DNA from: Euzebyella saccharophila
GTDB taxonomy: Bacteria; Bacteroidota; Bacteroidia; Flavobacteriales; Flavobacteriaceae
Length of the DNA: 64,000 nucleotides
Reading direction: 5' to 3'
Assembly (NCBI RefSeq): GCF_014855495.1
Contig: NZ_JACYFJ010000003.1
Location: forward strand, 310,001-374,000
In this document: positions 54,288 to 64,000 of the stretch, in pieces
Position numbering within the stretch: the stretch's first letter is position 1
Layout: every line of letters starts with the position of its first letter
Position numbers and translations under genes: made by a program
The notes under the pieces: generated by a model
Database searches by the model: none
The model's input: the letters and a program-made list of their open reading frames with translations, nothing else
What the model was told of the DNA's origin: nothing

Positions 54288-55241
54288 TTACCCATGGTAA
54301 ACCCATTTCCAGTTTGCACCGCTTTTCTCCGCAAAACCAAGACCAGGAAAGTTAAAATGAAAAGCGTTGATCATCATGCGCTCCGTATGTGCCAAATGCA
54401 ACAATTTATTTCGCGTTTTTTTGGCATTTGCATGATCAAAATCAAAACTGGTCTGCCAATCCAACTTCTCCATATGAAATGGGTGTAAGAAAGCATCTGA
54501 TATATAGAGGAGCCTTTCATCTTTATCCCCAATAATAAGTGCTATCTGACCTGCCGTATGTCCTTCAGCATTTACCGCCACTACCCCCTCACAGATTTCA
54601 TGATAGTCTTGGGCGATCAATTGTACATTCTCTTTTTTTAAGGGTGTGATATTGTTATCAACAAAGAATTTGAACAATGGCGGCTGGGAATCCGATTTTG
54701 AGGAATGCCAAAAATCCCATTCCTTTTGATGCATATGAAAGGTGGCATTTTTAAAAAGTAGGGTTCCATCAGAGGAAAACAGCCCCCCAATATGGTCCGG
54801 ATGAAAGTGGGTAATGATTACGTCAGTAATATCATTTGTAGCTATGTGCTCCTTATCCAACAACTGTTGCAATCTTCCTTTTAGCACAAAACTATTTCCT
54901 TTAAATTCTATGGGTTCTTGGGAAAATCCTATACCCGAATCAATAAGGATTTTCTGGTTTCCCTTTTGAAGTAGCATGGCTATGTAAGGAGAAGCAATAT
55001 TTTCGGGATCAATTTTATAGGAGTCCAAGGCTTGCTTCAATTCCTGTTCTGGGGCATTGATAAAATAATCCTTCGCCTTATAAGTGAACATTAGGTCTTT
55101 AAAGATGGTGCATTGAAACTCGCCAATGTTACATTTATGAATCTCAGTATTCATAAAATCAAGTTGTAAGGGTTGAAGTCCAATGAGTGGAACTGAAGCT
55201 AAAAGACCACAGTTACGTGCAATGAAATGTCTTCTTTTCAT
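54288..55241 (-). CDS. MBL-fold metallohydrolase, Tat-like signal
   Basis: 317 residues from MKRRHFIARN (55241). The N-terminus has a twin-arginine motif (KRRHFIAR) and a hydrophobic stretch (GLLASVPLIG), so export by Tat is likely. Metal site: ILIDSGIG, THFHPDHIGG (HxHxDH), AEGHTAGQIAL and YISDAFLH. This is the lactonase/Zn-hydrolase type of MBL protein. 104 bases upstream of the CPBP gene on the same strand. Confidence 0.9.
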   Translation of the reverse strand: MKRRHFIARNCGLLASVPLIGLQPLQLDFMNTEIHKCNIGEFQCTIFKDLMFTYKAKDYFINAPEQELKQALDSYKIDPENIASPYIAMLLQKGNQKILIDSGIGFSQEPIEFKGNSFVLKGRLQQLLDKEHIATNDITDVIITHFHPDHIGGLFSSDGTLLFKNATFHMHQKEWDFWHSSKSDSQPPLFKFFVDNNITPLKKENVQLIAQDYHEICEGVVAVNAEGHTAGQIALIIGDKDERLLYISDAFLHPFHMEKLDWQTSFDFDHANAKKTRNKLLHLAHTERMMINAFHFNFPGLGFAEKSGANWKWVYHG

Positions 55242-55649
55242 GGCCAAGAAATGTTAAGGATGATTGCTTTAACGATCGGGAGGAGTGTAAATATAAGAAT
55301 ATCAGAAATTTACACCTTTACAGATTTCAAAAAAGTTTTACTAGGTTATTACTTGAAGATTTAACATGAGGGTTATCTATAAATTCTCATCCTGCCATTA
55401 CCTAAAATGTAGGTTCAAAACCTACGGTACCAATAATCCTAAAAAATAGCCTAGCTAAACCACCCCTAGTTGATGTAGTACTTCCCTATAAATCCAATTG
55501 AGCCTTACCAAAACTAAAAACGTTCAACTTTTTTTCAAATAAGTTAAACAAATGTGGTTTATAAAAATACCTTGCTACCATTATTAAGTGTAAAGCATTA
55601 TCCAAAGAAGTGCTTCCAAGAAAATTATTAACTATTTAATTTATGAATT
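55242..55649. other. Gene-free stretch before the fasciclin gene
   Basis: 408 bases with no plausible frame. It holds an inverted repeat GTAGGTT-CAAA-ACCTAC near 55412-55428, followed by GGTACCA, which resembles a tRNA T-arm and 3' end but has no matching 5' part. AT-rich; contains the promoter of the fasciclin gene by position. Confidence 0.4.
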
Positions 55650-57062
55650 ATGAGACTTAACAACATTAAATTACTGGTACCCATGGTCCTAATGCTGTTT
55701 TTTGCAGTATCCTGTAGCGACGATGACAACGGGATAACCCCTCCAGACCCTGAAATGGAAGAGGAAATGGAAGAAGAGGAAGAGGAAGAACAAGAAGAGG
55801 CCACAACAATTGTTGATTTAGCAGTTGCCACGGCCGACCTTAGTATTTTGGTGGAAGCACTTACCGAAGCTGAATTGGTAGAAACATTACAAGGAGATGG
55901 TCCTTTTACCGTTTTTGCCCCTACCAACGCTGCTTTTGAAGCATTCTTGGCAGATAACAATTTTGCCTCATTAGATGATATTCCAGAAGATGTTTTGGAG
56001 CAAGTGCTTTTGAACCATGTGGTCTCCGGTGATTTGATGTCCGGTGATTTATCAACTACCTATGTAAGTTCTCTATCTACTGCCGGAGTTGGTGAAAAGA
56101 ATATTAGCCTGTACGTAGATACAGCAGACGGTGTAAAAATCAACGGATCCACTGTGGCTACGGCCGATGTTGAGGCTTCCAATGGAGTGGTTCACATCGT
56201 TGACCAAGTAATTGGTTTGCCAAATGTAGTTGATCACGCGCTGTACAATGCCAGTTTCTCCGAATTGGTTGGCGCTTTGACCATGGATGACAACACAACT
56301 TTTACCGATTTATTGAGTGATGGAGAACAGATGTTCACCGTTTTTGCTCCTGTAAACGATGCTTTTACGGCTTTTGAAAACCCTAATGGAAACGACTTAA
56401 ATGCCATTCTATCCAATCACGTGATTGCGGGTGCTTCTTTGGCCGCTGCCGACTTATCCAATATGTATGCGAGTACCGCCGCCACTAATGAGGATGGTGA
56501 TAATTTGAGCATCTACGTGAACGTGGATGACGGTGTGATGCTAAACGGACAAAGTATGGTAGTTGTGAGCGATGTTGTAACCACCAATGGAATTATCCAT
56601 GCGGTTGATACCGTTATTGACCTACCTACCGTAGTTACTTTTGCAGTTGCCGATAGCGAAAACTTTTCAAGCTTGGTTGGCGCATTGATCGCCGATGACC
56701 AGCCCGATTTTGTTTCAGTATTAAGTTCTACCACAGAAAACACTCCTTTTACAGTATTTGCCCCAATTAACAGTGCATTTGAAGCCTTGGAAGAAGTGCC
56801 TTCCGGTGAAACATTAACGGCCGTTTTAAATCATCATGTTATTGCGATGGCCAACGTTAGGTCTGAAGATTTAAGTGACGGTCTTGTGTCACCTGCTACT
56901 CTTGAAGGTGATTCCGTAACCTTCACTGAGGCAGATGGTTCTTTCACCATTACCGACGGCGCCGGAAACATGGGAGTTGGAATTGTGAAAGCAGACGTTC
57001 AGGCAATGAACGGTGTTATTCATGCAATTGATATGGTATTGATTCCCAATACCGAAGACTAA
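55650..57062 (+). CDS. Fasciclin (FAS1) lipoprotein with three domains
   Basis: 470 residues. Lipobox AVSC (Cys22) is followed by an acidic linker rich in Glu and Met, then three FAS1 domains (about 50-185, 190-320 and 325-468). The repeated H1/H2 boxes are TVFAPTNAAFEAFL, TVFAPVNDAFTAF and TVFAPINSAFEAL, each ending with a NGVVHIVDQVIGLP-type strand. FAS1 domains mediate adhesion. Typical of flavobacterial surface lipoproteins. Monocistronic with a strong terminator. Confidence 0.93.
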   Translation: MRLNNIKLLVPMVLMLFFAVSCSDDDNGITPPDPEMEEEMEEEEEEEQEEATTIVDLAVATADLSILVEALTEAELVETLQGDGPFTVFAPTNAAFEAFLADNNFASLDDIPEDVLEQVLLNHVVSGDLMSGDLSTTYVSSLSTAGVGEKNISLYVDTADGVKINGSTVATADVEASNGVVHIVDQVIGLPNVVDHALYNASFSELVGALTMDDNTTFTDLLSDGEQMFTVFAPVNDAFTAFENPNGNDLNAILSNHVIAGASLAAADLSNMYASTAATNEDGDNLSIYVNVDDGVMLNGQSMVVVSDVVTTNGIIHAVDTVIDLPTVVTFAVADSENFSSLVGALIADDQPDFVSVLSSTTENTPFTVFAPINSAFEALEEVPSGETLTAVLNHHVIAMANVRSEDLSDGLVSPATLEGDSVTFTEADGSFTITDGAGNMGVGIVKADVQAMNGVIHAIDMVLIPNTED

Positions 57063-57084
57063 ATAAATTTTTCCCCCGAATTAA

Positions 57085-57114
57085 AAAAGAGCCGCTAGAA
57101 ATAGCGGCTCTTTT
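57085..57114 (+). terminator. Terminator after the fasciclin gene
   Basis: AAAAGAGCCGCTA pairs with TAGCGGCTCTTTT around the loop GAAA. Long perfect stem with flanking A and T runs, so active in both directions. Confidence 0.9.
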
Positions 57115-57289
57115 AATTTACAAACACCTCTCCGTTTGGCAATAGCTAAATCAATTTATGGACAAGACCACTACTTCTAACTAGTTAGCATACAGTTTTG
57201 ACCGCTTTACAACTCTATTTTTTTTGAACAGTGATTATGTTGCATCTTCACAATCCCAAATCTTACCAAACCAGCCTAACTAATGCTAT

Positions 57290-57318
57290 AAAACCCTGAC
57301 GGAGACCGTCAGGGTTTT
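57290..57318. terminator. Orphan terminator hairpin
   Basis: CCCTGACGG (57294-57302) pairs with CCGTCAGGG (57306-57314) around AGA, with A-run before and T-run after. It is about 180 bases past the fasciclin terminator with no gene between, so it may end the minus-strand gene 57542-58087 or an unseen small RNA. Confidence 0.75.
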
Positions 57319-57324
57319 TGCATT

Positions 57325-57541
57325 TTATTATTTAAGATATCGGTTCGGCTATGGCAAGTAGGGCAGGCTAGGAAACTTTTCGTTTCCGTCTGGTCCGCTA
57401 ACCAGAGCTTTTTGTTTTGTAATTATCTTTTCTTTTCAAATTGCCAATTCCAAAAGATTTGGCGGACTTAATAAACAAACCCAAGCCATTAAACATAGCA
57501 CTTTACACCTTATTTGCTATAGGTACTGTTGACAATAGTTT
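57325..57541. repeat. Hairpin-rich intergenic element, possible flavobacterial dispersed repeat
   Basis: Contains several small hairpins in series: GGAAAC/GTTTCC (57371-57387), TCTGGT/ACCAGA (57389-57406), CCAAAAGATTTGG (57449-57461), with ATTTGGCGGACTTAATAAAC following. Such stacked hairpins and words like AATGGCTTGGGTTTG (minus strand) recall intergenic cassette repeats I have seen in related genomes, but no second copy exists in this window. Not coding. Confidence 0.45.
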
Positions 57542-58087
57542 TTACTTTTTGGTTATCAATTTTTCAATCGAGTCAATTGCTTTTTGACCAATATTTTGAG
57601 TGGTGTAAAATTCAGTTTTAGAATTTTGCCAATCCTGTCCTTTTTTCTGAACATCCATCGCTAACTCTCCAATCCTTTGATTCAATTCCGGTTTATCAAC
57701 TAGCGTTGAGTCAAAAATACTTTCAACGAAAACAGGAATATTTTCTTCCAATAATTTAACGGATTCTAGATAAGTAATAGTTGATTCAAATAATGATGTC
57801 ACACTATGGTCTTTTTTTTCAACCGATAGTAAATCGATATTTTTTTCAGTTTTCTTCACCAACTGTTGCGATAAGCTATGAATACCCATAACGTCCTCCA
57901 TTTCAAAATTGTTGTCGCGGACTTTATACAATAGTGAATTAATATTTTCGGAGGCCAAATAAGTTTCATATCCAATATTTAGCGAGGTATGAGCTTGTTC
58001 AAGTGCCTTTGTTTTATCGTATTGTTCTTCTACACAAGAATTAAGCAAGAGAATTATGAAAATCCATAATGCTGTGAAGTAATTCAA
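57542..58087 (-). CDS. Hypothetical lipoprotein
   Basis: 181 residues from a TTG at 58087 (no ATG nearby). The signal peptide LWIFIILLLNSC gives a lipobox (Cys18). The mature chain is helical (KALEQAHTSLNIGYETYLASENINSLLYKVRDNNFEMEDVMGIHSLSQQLVKK). No family recognised. Downstream (left) is the hairpin-rich element; upstream is yidC, 51 bases beyond its start, on the same strand. Confidence 0.65.
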   Translation of the reverse strand: MNYFTALWIFIILLLNSCVEEQYDKTKALEQAHTSLNIGYETYLASENINSLLYKVRDNNFEMEDVMGIHSLSQQLVKKTEKNIDLLSVEKKDHSVTSLFESTITYLESVKLLEENIPVFVESIFDSTLVDKPELNQRIGELAMDVQKKGQDWQNSKTEFYTTQNIGQKAIDSIEKLITKK

Positions 58088-58138
58088 TTGTTTTTATCCT
58101 TTCAATTAGTGTTATTTAATTTATTGCCAACAAGGGGC

Positions 58139-59983
58139 TTACTTGTTTTTTTGCTGACGTTCTGCCTCTTCCATCATTTCCCTCATTTTTTTCTGGAACT
58201 TATTCTCCTTTTTAGGCTTTTTCTTGTTCTCTTGTATCCTAGCATGAATTTTATCATTGTCCAAAATAAAGTTCTTAATCACCAACATAATACCGATGGT
58301 AATTAGGTTGGATACAAAATAGTACAAACTAAGTCCGCTCGCATAGTTGTTAAAGAAGAACAACATCATCACCGGCATCAAATACATGATAAATTTCATG
58401 TTTGGCATACCCGGTTGTTGTGGCATATTCTGCCCGGTTGTCATCGTCATATAAAAGAAGATTGCTACCGATGCCAAAATGGGAAACAAGCTTATGTGAT
58501 CCCCATAGAAAGGAATATTAAATGGAAGCTCTGCAATGGTATCGTATGAGGAAAGGTCATCTGCCCATAAAAAGGACTTCTGCCTTAAAGCGAACGATGT
58601 TGGGAAAAACATGAACAATGCATAGAAAATAGGCATTTGTAGTAAAGCGGGTACACAACCACTCATGGGGCTCACACCGGCCTTGCCGTACAACTTCATG
58701 GTTTCTTGCTGCTTTTTCATGGCGTTGTCCTTGTACTTTTCATTCAGCTCATTGATTTCCGGTCTTAAAACCTTCATCTTCGCTTGGGACAAGTATGACT
58801 TGTAGGTAGCTGGAGACATGGCCAAACGCACCAATATGGTCATGACCACAATGGCCAATCCGTAAGGTAAAAAAGAACTAAGGAAGGTGTAGAAAGGCGT
58901 AAACACATAGCGGTTCAACCATCCAAAAATTCCCCATCCAAAAGATATGGAGTCATCCAGTCCCAATTCCTCATACTGTTCCAACACCTTAATATCCGTA
59001 GGACCGTAATACCAGTGCATGTTTTGCGCCAATTCACCTCCGGCCAATTCCAAGGGAATCACGGAACTAAAGGCTTTGGTAAACTTGGTATCCTTACTTT
59101 CTTCCTCTACCAGGTTCTTAGAAGAAAATTCCACTGTTTTAAATTTGCTCTGATTAGTAGCCAAAATGGAACTGAAAAAGTGTTGTTTATAGGACAACCA
59201 CTTAACATCCTCTTCCGTTTCCTCATCATCACCACCAACGGATAAGTAGTCGATCTTATCATCCTCGTAATTATAGGTAAGCTCTACATACCTATTTTCA
59301 TACTCCACACTTTGGTCCAGCCTAAAGCTTTTTAGGTCCCATTGAAGTTCAATAGGCTTGCTACCATCGATTATTCCGTTTAAACCTTGGGAACGTACGG
59401 TAAAGTCTACCAAATAATCATCTTCCTTCATTTCATAACGGTACTCCAGAAAGGCGGTTGGTCCTGCTTTCGCTTTCATGGAAAGTACTTGGTTACCATT
59501 ACTTTTGCTCAATGAAGGCTCAAAATAAAGATCTTTGGTATTTAATACCCGATTATCCGATGTGGTAAAATTAAGTCCGTATGAAGCGTTTCCGTCTTTT
59601 ACGAGGTATACGGGTACCGAATCATAGGTATGGAATTGCTTCATTCGAGCTTCCACAATTTGGCCACCCTTATTGCTAATTTCAAGGGAAACGAGCTTAT
59701 TCTCCAGTTTGGTGATTTTGTCGCTAGGATTTGTGAATCCAAAAGCACCTAACTTGCTTTTGTAGTTGGCTACCGCCGATGAATCTTGAAAATTAACTGC
59801 TGGGGCCACGGTATTGGACTCTTCTTCTACTTTTTGGGCTTCTTCCGCCATTTGCTCCTGTTCCGCTTTTTGAGCTTCCAGTTCTTCAGGTGTAGGCCTG
59901 TTTTGATAGAACATAAAAATTAGAATCCCAAAAATGAGTACAAACCCTATAATTGAGTTAACGTCCAGTTTCTTTTCTTCCAT
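58139..59983 (-). CDS. yidC: Membrane protein insertase YidC
   Basis: 614 residues from MEEKKLDVNSIIGFVLIFGILIFMFYQN (59983). YidC inserts proteins into the inner membrane with or without Sec. The first membrane helix is followed by the periplasmic beta domain (about 45-330), then the conserved core GLAIVVMTILVRLAMSPATYKSYLSQAKMKVLRPEINELNEKYK and PMSGCVPALLQMPIFYALFMFF. A basic tail (RIQENKKKPKKENKFQKKMREMMEEAERQQKNK) is typical of this group. Downstream of pyrG by 88 bases on the same strand. Confidence 0.95.
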   Translation of the reverse strand: MEEKKLDVNSIIGFVLIFGILIFMFYQNRPTPEELEAQKAEQEQMAEEAQKVEEESNTVAPAVNFQDSSAVANYKSKLGAFGFTNPSDKITKLENKLVSLEISNKGGQIVEARMKQFHTYDSVPVYLVKDGNASYGLNFTTSDNRVLNTKDLYFEPSLSKSNGNQVLSMKAKAGPTAFLEYRYEMKEDDYLVDFTVRSQGLNGIIDGSKPIELQWDLKSFRLDQSVEYENRYVELTYNYEDDKIDYLSVGGDDEETEEDVKWLSYKQHFFSSILATNQSKFKTVEFSSKNLVEEESKDTKFTKAFSSVIPLELAGGELAQNMHWYYGPTDIKVLEQYEELGLDDSISFGWGIFGWLNRYVFTPFYTFLSSFLPYGLAIVVMTILVRLAMSPATYKSYLSQAKMKVLRPEINELNEKYKDNAMKKQQETMKLYGKAGVSPMSGCVPALLQMPIFYALFMFFPTSFALRQKSFLWADDLSSYDTIAELPFNIPFYGDHISLFPILASVAIFFYMTMTTGQNMPQQPGMPNMKFIMYLMPVMMLFFFNNYASGLSLYYFVSNLITIGIMLVIKNFILDNDKIHARIQENKKKPKKENKFQKKMREMMEEAERQQKNK

Positions 59984-60071
59984 TGAAATATAATTACTTG
60001 GAACCTTGATGTGGTTCAATATCTGTATTGGTCAGAATTGCGATCTGCAAATATATGCCCAAATACGCATA

Positions 60072-62007
<1,936 letters not shown>

Positions 62008-62099
62008 ATACCAATACTTCTACAATCATTTTTCCAATTACAAAGGAAGTATTTCATTTGGAAAAAAGAAGTTAAGACTAAAAATGGATATTAATAATT

Positions 62100-63098
62100 T
62101 TAGTTAATGGGATCTTGTGACTGCGGATCGCATTGATCAAAAACCAGTGCCCCATGTATTTCAGCATCATAAGGGTTTTCCCTGGTAAACTGAATTGCCT
62201 GTATGCCATTTGGGCTACCATCCAAATCATACGTACGTATACTCATATAGTCATAATCCGAAGGAACTGTAATATGATACTGATTGAATTGTGACCATGT
62301 GTATCTTTCCGGAACCCTGTAACCATCTATTGTAACCGTGAAATAATCGGCACAGAGGTCCATATAGGGTTCATAAACACCTTCTTCATTGGTGAAACCA
62401 CCTTTATCTTCGATACCTGTAATGTAGATGGGTATGGTCATGAGTTCGCCCGTGTTGATACCCCCGCCCAACGAATCGGGTACCGGCAAGTCAAGTACGG
62501 TATTACAAAAAGCCGTGGCTTCGATCACTGTATTTTCTTCTGAAATTGTGATACTTAAGGGCAGTACAGTATCCAAATAATCGGCCATGGGTGTCTGGGC
62601 GTATGCAGGCACCTCGCCCTCCACATAATCAATAATATCCGTATCCGCCTTCGTAGGAACGCCATAAAGCGTATCTCTTTCAGCAGATAATAAATTTATG
62701 TGCTTGATGGTGTAGTTTCCTATAGGCATACTATCAACTTCCGACATAAAAACTCCCTTTTGTTCTACAACCGGTTTTTCGCTCAACCATCTTGTTCCAA
62801 GAGAATCTACCATATCAAACTGCACTAATTTTGGAACCCCATCCGTACAATTAGGAATCTTCGCCGTGCTACTGGGAATTATTCCCGAAAAATTAAACGT
62901 GCCATATGTAATTTCGGCTGGGAAATCTGCTTTGGTAGTATCCATTTCTACCACAGGTGCAAGTCCAGATTGTGAAGAATCAATAGCTGTGCGGTTGCTT
63001 TCACCTTCCAGTGATTCTTCAGCATCTATAGAATGCGAACAACCGATCATTATAAACATATAAGAAATTATCGTAAAATAAAGAGCCCTTTTCACCAT
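62100..63098 (-). CDS. Hypothetical lipoprotein
   Basis: 332 residues. The lipobox FIMIGC (Cys20) is clear. The mature chain is acidic with many Thr and Ser; GNYTIKHINLLSAERDTLYGVP and DYFTVTIDGYRVPERYTWSQFNQYHITVPSDYDYMSIRTYDLDGSPNGIQAIQFT suggest beta sandwich domains as in carbohydrate-binding lipoproteins. I do not recognise the family. Divergent from the TIM-barrel gene. Confidence 0.72.
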   Translation of the reverse strand: MVKRALYFTIISYMFIMIGCSHSIDAEESLEGESNRTAIDSSQSGLAPVVEMDTTKADFPAEITYGTFNFSGIIPSSTAKIPNCTDGVPKLVQFDMVDSLGTRWLSEKPVVEQKGVFMSEVDSMPIGNYTIKHINLLSAERDTLYGVPTKADTDIIDYVEGEVPAYAQTPMADYLDTVLPLSITISEENTVIEATAFCNTVLDLPVPDSLGGGINTGELMTIPIYITGIEDKGGFTNEEGVYEPYMDLCADYFTVTIDGYRVPERYTWSQFNQYHITVPSDYDYMSIRTYDLDGSPNGIQAIQFTRENPYDAEIHGALVFDQCDPQSQDPIN

Positions 63099-63189
63099 CT
63101 TATCAGCGTATTGTTATTTTTAGGCAAATTACACAAGGGGAAATAAATCTAAAAAATATATCTTTAAAAGCTCTTTAACACTCGACAAC

Positions 63190-64000
63190 ATGAAACGTAG
63201 AAATTTTTTAAGTACTTCTGCTGCTGCATCGGTAGGTATTATGGCCTGTAAAAGTACCAACGCAATGCCAAACGAAACTTTGGAAGCAGAAAATAAATTG
63301 AAGAACAATATCAACCACAGTGTTTGTAGATGGTGCTACAGCAAAATTCCGATGGAAGACTTCCTAAAAAGTCTCAATGAATTGGGCATTAAGGCCATGG
63401 ACCTTACCGGTCCGGAAGACTGGCCCATCATGAAAAAATATGGTATTCACGCCTCCATGTGCTGGGGTGCCGGAAAAGGGATTCTGGAAGGCTGGAACGA
63501 CCCCAAATTACACGAAGAACTGATAGCTGACTATAAAAGAGTGATTCCCTTGGTAGCCGAAGCCGGTTATACCAACCTTATCTGCTTTAGCGGTAATAGA
63601 AATGGTATGCCCGATGACGAAGGCCTAAAAAATTGTACGGACGGACTTAAACAAATAATGTCCTTTGCCGAAAAACATGGGGTGGTACTGCAAATGGAAC
63701 TTTTAAATTCCAAGGTGGATCATGCAGACTATATGTGCGATACCAGTGCCTGGGGCGTAGAATTATGTAAAGCCATTGGTTCCGATAACTTTAAACTGCT
63801 CTATGATATTTACCATATGCAGATAATGGAAGGGGATATTATTAGAAACATTCAAGATTATCATCAGTACTTTGGACATTACCACACTGGTGGAAACCCG
63901 GGAAGAAATGAAATTAACGATACGCAAGAATTGTTTTATCCCGCGATAATGAAAGCTATTTTAGAAACGGGCTATAAAGGATACGTAGCACAGGAATTTA
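63190..64000 (+). CDS. Tat-exported TIM-barrel (xylose isomerase-like) protein, 5' part
   Basis: The first 270 residues; the frame is open at the right edge. MKRRNFLSTSAAASVGIMAC has a twin-arginine motif and a lipobox (Cys20), so Tat export and lipidation are likely. The barrel follows: INHSVCRWCYSKIPMEDFLKSLNELGIKAMDLTGPEDWPIMKKYGIHASM, and VLQMELLNSKVDH and YDIYHMQIMEGD with the Glu/Asp/His metal residues of the hydroxypyruvate isomerase / sugar phosphate isomerase (AP-endonuclease 2) fold. Substrate unknown. Confidence 0.9.
   Translation, partial: MKRRNFLSTSAAASVGIMACKSTNAMPNETLEAENKLKNNINHSVCRWCYSKIPMEDFLKSLNELGIKAMDLTGPEDWPIMKKYGIHASMCWGAGKGILEGWNDPKLHEELIADYKRVIPLVAEAGYTNLICFSGNRNGMPDDEGLKNCTDGLKQIMSFAEKHGVVLQMELLNSKVDHADYMCDTSAWGVELCKAIGSDNFKLLYDIYHMQIMEGDIIRNIQDYHQYFGHYHTGGNPGRNEINDTQELFYPAIMKAILETGYKGYVAQEF

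Noticed and set aside
55405-55435. T-arm-like hairpin (GTAGGTT/AACCTAC) followed by GGTACCA, resembling a tRNA 3' end
   Set aside because: No complementary acceptor strand or D/anticodon arm upstream, so not a tRNA. It might be a remnant att site, but nothing else supports it.

Overview
The window looks like chromosomal DNA of a marine member of the Flavobacteriaceae (Bacteroidota). Reasons: several promoters fit the Bacteroidota type (-7 box TAnnTTTG, with no useful Shine-Dalgarno sequence); many proteins are lipoproteins or outer-membrane barrels; and there are families common in this group (head-GIN adhesins, DUF4350/DUF4129 with MoxR/DUF58, DUF3500, DUF3817, DUF3820, fasciclin lipoproteins, XerD next to AroQ). 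I cannot name the genus. I see no rRNA or tRNA genes, no CRISPR array and no intact insertion sequence.

Layout. 1-9.8 kb: 5' end of rpsA, a LysM/BON protein, the lon-cmk pair (stop and start fused as TAATG), then an ECF sigma operon that also encodes a membrane anti-sigma-like protein and two repeat-rich surface proteins, an MFS transporter and an M48 lipoprotein protease. 9.9-14.3 kb: glgB and a GH31 alpha-glucosidase. 14.5-24.2 kb: msrB, a DinB-like protein, lpd, aroQ, xerD, NDH-2, several small outer-membrane proteins and a second ECF sigma gene with a membrane partner. 24.2-34 kb: acyltransferase, a NUDIX gene and a cyclophilin whose divergent start codons overlap, a TRIC-like channel, then the conserved RDD / SpoIIM / DUF4129 / DUF4350 / MoxR / DUF58 cluster. 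34-45.4 kb: DUF3500, an esterase, a VOC protein with a WYL-type regulator, a large HEAT-repeat cytochrome c lipoprotein, a nitronate monooxygenase-like enzyme, a four-unit array of 155-bp palindrome-bearing repeats, and mnmA.

45.4-52 kb is an AT-rich accessory stretch. It begins with a tight three-gene operon: an sce7726-like PD-(D/E)XK nuclease, an sce7725/Beta-like protein, and a protein with an N-terminal cysteine cluster and a C-terminal RES (NAD-attacking) domain. This is the best candidate for an undescribed defence or toxin system. It is followed by small lipoprotein/secreted genes embedded in diverged direct repeats (families A, B and C) and a truncated NUDIX remnant, which together look like a cassette or recombination hot spot.

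52-64 kb: serine hydrolase, CPBP-like membrane protein, MBL-fold hydrolase, a three-domain fasciclin lipoprotein, a hairpin-rich intergenic element beside a small lipoprotein gene, yidC, pyrG, a DUF3820 protein, an unknown lipoprotein and the start of a Tat-exported TIM-barrel isomerase-like protein that runs off the end.

Start codons were moved inward from the longest open frame where an ATG fitting the family or signal peptide was present; these choices are stated in the entries.
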